From contig NZ_JAGSPK010000001.1 of assembly GCF_018139565.1 (NCBI RefSeq), positions 806,001 to 870,000 on the forward strand: a stretch of DNA of 64,000 bases, read 5' to 3'. This document shows positions 61,427 through 64,000 of the stretch, one piece after another. The translations under genes and the position numbers were made by a program. Origin of the DNA: Cognatundibacterium rivi (GTDB lineage Bacteria; Pseudomonadota; Gammaproteobacteria; Burkholderiales; Burkholderiaceae_D). The notes below the pieces were generated by a model, which made no database searches, was not told the DNA's origin, and saw nothing but the letters and a program-made list of their open reading frames with translations. Positions within the stretch are counted from its first letter, which is position 1, and every line of letters begins with the position of its first letter.

Positions 61427-62035
61427 ATGCGTTGGAATCAATATAAATGTTGGTTAGCCGGGCTGGGTCTGACCCTGCTCAGTACAGCAAATGCCGGTAC
61501 CGTAGATATAGCAGGTGCCAAATTTGAAGATACGGTACATGTCGCAAACACCGATCTGAAATTGAATGGCGCAGGGATCCGCTACAAAGCTATTTTCAAA
61601 GTGTACGCAGCAGGTCTGTATCTCAAAGACAAGAAAAATACCGTACCTGAAGTCCTTGCCTCGCAAGGACCGCGTCGGGTCACGATCGTGATGCTGCGCG
61701 ATCTCAGTAACGAAGATTTTGGCCGCGGCTTTATGCAAGGTATACAACAAAATACAGACAAAGCAGAAAAAGTGAAATTCACTTCGCAGTTTCTCCGTTT
61801 CGGCGAGTTGTTTGCATCCGTTCCTGAATTGAAAAAAGGGGATGTCATGGTGAACGACTGGGTTCCCGGCGTTGGTACCGTGGTGTATTTAAATGGAAAA
61901 AAAATGGGTGAACCTTACCCTGACATTGGATTTAACAACGCATTGTTGCGCATCTGGTTAGGTGAAAAACCCGTTGACAGCGGCTTGAAGAAAGCGATGC
62001 TGGCAGAGCCTGACGACAGAAGTATGTATCGTTAA
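61427..62035 (+). CDS. Secreted chalcone-isomerase-like protein
   Basis: Protein of 202 residues with a signal peptide (about 1-23, 'LAGLGLTLLSTANA'), then a chalcone-isomerase-like domain: 'LNGAGIRYKAIFKVYAAGLYL' near residue 45 and 'PGVGTVVYLNGKKMG' and 'LLRIWLGEKPVDSGLKKAML' near the end. Bacterial members are periplasmic and are believed to bind fatty acids or heme-like ligands; they have no chalcone substrate. A single gene with a terminator on the far side. Confidence 0.93.
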   Translation: MRWNQYKCWLAGLGLTLLSTANAGTVDIAGAKFEDTVHVANTDLKLNGAGIRYKAIFKVYAAGLYLKDKKNTVPEVLASQGPRRVTIVMLRDLSNEDFGRGFMQGIQQNTDKAEKVKFTSQFLRFGELFASVPELKKGDVMVNDWVPGVGTVVYLNGKKMGEPYPDIGFNNALLRIWLGEKPVDSGLKKAMLAEPDDRSMYR

Positions 62036-62049
62036 TTTGCCTTGATTTG

Positions 62050-62093
62050 AAACAGAAAAAGCCGTACCTGCCCGGGTACGGCTTTTTCTGTTT
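62050..62093. terminator. Strong bidirectional-looking terminator
   Basis: A perfect 19-bp stem (62050-62068 with 62075-62093) with a six-base loop contains A and T tracts on either side, so it can work in both directions. It ends the chalcone-isomerase-like gene. Confidence 0.94.
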
Positions 62094-62149
62094 ATGCAGC
62101 TTACCTGCATAAAGGTTAGAATCACGCCTGTTTTCAATATCAGGACAGG

Positions 62150-62821
62150 ATGATGACCGAGAAAAATCGTGCCGAATTAACTCCGGAACAGTTATTTGAA
62201 AATAATCGTCAATGGGCGCAGGCAATCTCCAACCGCGATGCTGATTTTTTTAAAAAACTCGCAGCCCAGCAAAATCCTGAATATCTCTGGATAGGCTGCT
62301 CTGACAGCCGCGTCCCTGCCAATGAGTTACTGGGACTCTTACCTGGTGAGTTGTTTGTCCACAGAAATATCGCTAACGTTGTCGTTCATTCAGATTTAAA
62401 TTGCCTCTCCGTGCTGCAGTTCGCGGTCGATATTCTGGGCGTCAAACACATTATCATTTGTGGTCATTATGGTTGCTCAGGCGTACATGCCGCGATGACC
62501 GGACGGCGTGTCGGTCTGGCCGATAACTGGCTGCGCCACGTGCAGGATGTGCACCAGAAGCATGAACGCTATCTTGGTGAGACACTGAACACAAAACAGC
62601 GTGCAGACCGTTTGTGTGAACTGAACGTGATCGAGCAAGTCGTCAACCTGTGCCAGACCACCGTGATTCAGGATGCGTGGGAACGCGGTCAGACATTGAC
62701 TGTGCACGGTTGGGTCTACGGGATTCAGGATGGCTTATTAAATCCACTGGGAATGGCGGTCAGTTCACCGGAAATGCTCGCCACCCAGTTTGCCGCGAGT
62801 TTGACCCGGTATCAGGAATAA
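62150..62821 (+). CDS. can: Beta-class carbonic anhydrase
   Basis: Zinc enzyme of 223 residues that interconverts CO2 and bicarbonate. The zinc-binding C and D-R pair are in 'LWIGCSDSRVPANELLG', the His and second Cys in 'IIICGHYGCSGVHAAM', and 'FVHRNIANVVVHSDLNCLSVLQFAVDILGVKHI' is typical of the Can/CynT clade. ATGs at 62150 and 62153 are both possible; an AGGACAGG sits directly ahead. Convergent with the M23 gene. Confidence 0.97.
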   Translation: MMTEKNRAELTPEQLFENNRQWAQAISNRDADFFKKLAAQQNPEYLWIGCSDSRVPANELLGLLPGELFVHRNIANVVVHSDLNCLSVLQFAVDILGVKHIIICGHYGCSGVHAAMTGRRVGLADNWLRHVQDVHQKHERYLGETLNTKQRADRLCELNVIEQVVNLCQTTVIQDAWERGQTLTVHGWVYGIQDGLLNPLGMAVSSPEMLATQFAASLTRYQE

Positions 62822-62835
62822 ACAACGTATTTCGT

Positions 62836-64000
62836 TCATTCAATTCTGATGGCCAGATCGCGTCCAGATATGGCCACATTGCCAGCATAGTCCGCAGCAA
62901 AAATCCGCAGAACATAATCACCGGCAGCCAGTTTATCTAAAGGCAGGTGAGCATTTCTGGCGTAGCCATCACGCACCACATTACTGGCCTGATACAAAAA
63001 GCGGGTTTTCGCGTTGCCATGCACGGTAATGCCACTGCCCTCTGCATAGGCGACTTTGACGGATGAGCGATCAGGCGGCAACTGATTAAATTCTATCGTT
63101 ACCACAGCCTGCTCATAACCGGCGACGGCTGTGCCATTCGCATGCAGGAATTGATAGCCTATCTTGTACAAGCCCAGTCGCCTGCGCGACAGATTGTCAT
63201 CGCTCTGATCATAGGCATCGACAAGCAGATTCAATGGCGGGCTCTGGCGCGGGATGAGGAGGCGATTATCCTGTTTCTGTTTCAATGGTTTGCCCTGATC
63301 GTCGGTGATTTGCATCGACTCAATCACTGGTTCTGTTTCATCTTTAAAGCCGGGGAAAGGCAAAGCTAAGGGATTGATTTCGCCGCTACCGAGGCTGTAA
63401 TTCAGATGAACATGGTACATGCGGTTGATGCTGCCTAAAGCATCGCCGGTTTTGAATTTTGTGCCGCGCGGAATTCTTACTGCAGTTGGCTTTCCCTGCA
63501 TATCATTTAAGATCTGAAAGCGCCGGACATCGATCAGCAGGTTGTCGCGGTCGGGTCCTGCTTTCATGTGGATGTAAGAAAAATGATCGATATTGATTCC
63601 TTCATTCAGCGTGCCATATCCCCACGCAGTGACAGGATGACGCACCTTTTCGTCGGCAACGGCATATACGGTCGCGCCGAGATTGCCTTGTATATCCAGC
63701 CCGCTATGAAAATGATCGCGCGCTTCACCATCCGTTTTTCCTCGCACTTCTCCCATTGTGCCAACCACTTCGTGTGCTGTTTGGAATGGTTTGATGGGCC
63801 ACGGAAAAGTCTGGCCGGCAAACATCGTTTGCAGGTCCGGGCGGGTCAGCGGGAATTTGCTTTGTTCCGGCGTCGTTGGCGGCGCTGACGTTAGATGGTA
63901 AATCGAAGTCGTGCCCGAATCTGCGATCATGATGTCACCAGTCGCTGTCACCAGCAAACCGGTCGGTGAAGATAGTCGTAAAACCTGTTCATCACCGGCG
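62836..64000 (-). CDS. M23 peptidase-family protein with NHL-like N-terminal part, cut at the window edge
   Basis: At least 388 residues; the frame stays open to base 64000, so the N-terminus lies outside. The visible N-part ('TATGDIMIADSGTTSIYHL', about residues 17-35 of the visible part) resembles an NHL-type beta-propeller blade. Then comes the LytM/M23 domain with 'GEARDHFHSGLDI' (H-x3-D zinc pair) and 'YHVHLNYSLGSG' (H-x-H). The last 150 residues form immunoglobulin-like strands without known sites. Likely a periplasmic peptidoglycan peptidase or a scaffolding M23 protein. The zinc ligands are intact, so activity is plausible. Confidence 0.85.
   Translation of the reverse strand, partial: AGDEQVLRLSSPTGLLVTATGDIMIADSGTTSIYHLTSAPPTTPEQSKFPLTRPDLQTMFAGQTFPWPIKPFQTAHEVVGTMGEVRGKTDGEARDHFHSGLDIQGNLGATVYAVADEKVRHPVTAWGYGTLNEGINIDHFSYIHMKAGPDRDNLLIDVRRFQILNDMQGKPTAVRIPRGTKFKTGDALGSINRMYHVHLNYSLGSGEINPLALPFPGFKDETEPVIESMQITDDQGKPLKQKQDNRLLIPRQSPPLNLLVDAYDQSDDNLSRRRLGLYKIGYQFLHANGTAVAGYEQAVVTIEFNQLPPDRSSVKVAYAEGSGITVHGNAKTRFLYQASNVVRDGYARNAHLPLDKLAAGDYVLRIFAADYAGNVAISGRDLAIRIE

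Noticed and set aside
1..64000. CRISPR arrays, rRNA genes or complete tRNA genes
   Set aside because: No regularly spaced 24-40 base repeats, no rRNA-like blocks and no full cloverleaf sequence were noticed in the window.

Overview
The window looks like the chromosome of a betaproteobacterium, most likely Burkholderiales and close to Oxalobacteraceae. The evidence is the protein types and local order: a B12-dependent class II ribonucleotide reductase, a TetR / PCMT-like / rhodanese / TolC run, a waaA-EamA-GT2-waaC-phosphohexomutase run, dTDP-rhamnose genes and grpE-dnaK-dnaJ. The assignment comes from gene content read by eye, not from a database search.

Bases 1-12997 are an integrated filamentous phage (inovirus) with an accessory cargo. 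On the minus strand, reading away from the regulator, it has a gV-like ssDNA-binding protein, a small membrane protein, the major coat protein followed by an intrinsic terminator, a 29-residue membrane peptide, another membrane protein, a pIII-like adsorption protein, a DUF2523 gVI-like protein, a Zot/pI assembly ATPase and the phage's own pIV-like secretin. A structured intergenic region follows, then a HUH rolling-circle Rep, a DUF4224 protein and a tyrosine integrase. A plus-strand HTH regulator (8556-9125) faces the structural operon across an array of GACTCAA repeats. Beyond it lie three AT-rich minus-strand cargo genes: an ABC/OLD-type ATPase, a PIN-like nuclease and a zinc-ribbon protein. 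The right end is a 3' half of a tRNA-Gly(CCC) gene (12951-12997), read as attR; attL and the intact tRNA should lie just left of base 1.

From 13023 the DNA looks like host core. It holds trmB, a fumarylacetoacetase-family hydratase, uppP-recQ, a large Cache/PAS/GGDEF diguanylate cyclase (18560-21913) and a YkgJ-type cysteine-cluster gene. A TetR gene is followed by a PCMT-like protein, a rhodanese and TolC (22658-25835), then a MacAB-like tripartite ABC exporter (26043-29201). Small genes and a cytochrome c lead to a divergently transcribed TetR / EmrAB-OMF efflux locus (31640-36583), a universal stress protein, modE and modABC with a clear ModE box (37128-40270), and nrdJ.

From 43177 to 56923 the minus strand carries LPS and O-antigen genes: waaA, an EamA transporter, a GT2, waaC, a phosphomannomutase/phosphoglucomutase, a WbpM-like dehydratase, a PglC-like initiating transferase, a WbpV-like reductase, a second GT2 and rfbD-C-A-B. 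They would supply Kdo and heptose core assembly, an N-acetyl-6-deoxyhexosamine first sugar and dTDP-L-rhamnose. No Wzx, Wzy or O-antigen ABC transporter is visible. The window ends with a sigma32-type promoter and grpE-dnaK-dnaJ, a chalcone-isomerase-like secreted protein, a beta-carbonic anhydrase and an M23 peptidase gene cut by the window end.

The best candidate for an undescribed system is the ATPase + PIN-like nuclease pair (with a zinc-ribbon neighbour) carried as prophage cargo, whose architecture resembles ATPase/nuclease anti-phage modules. A second signal is a family of 78-82 bp palindromic extragenic elements ending in GGGGGGAGTAT.
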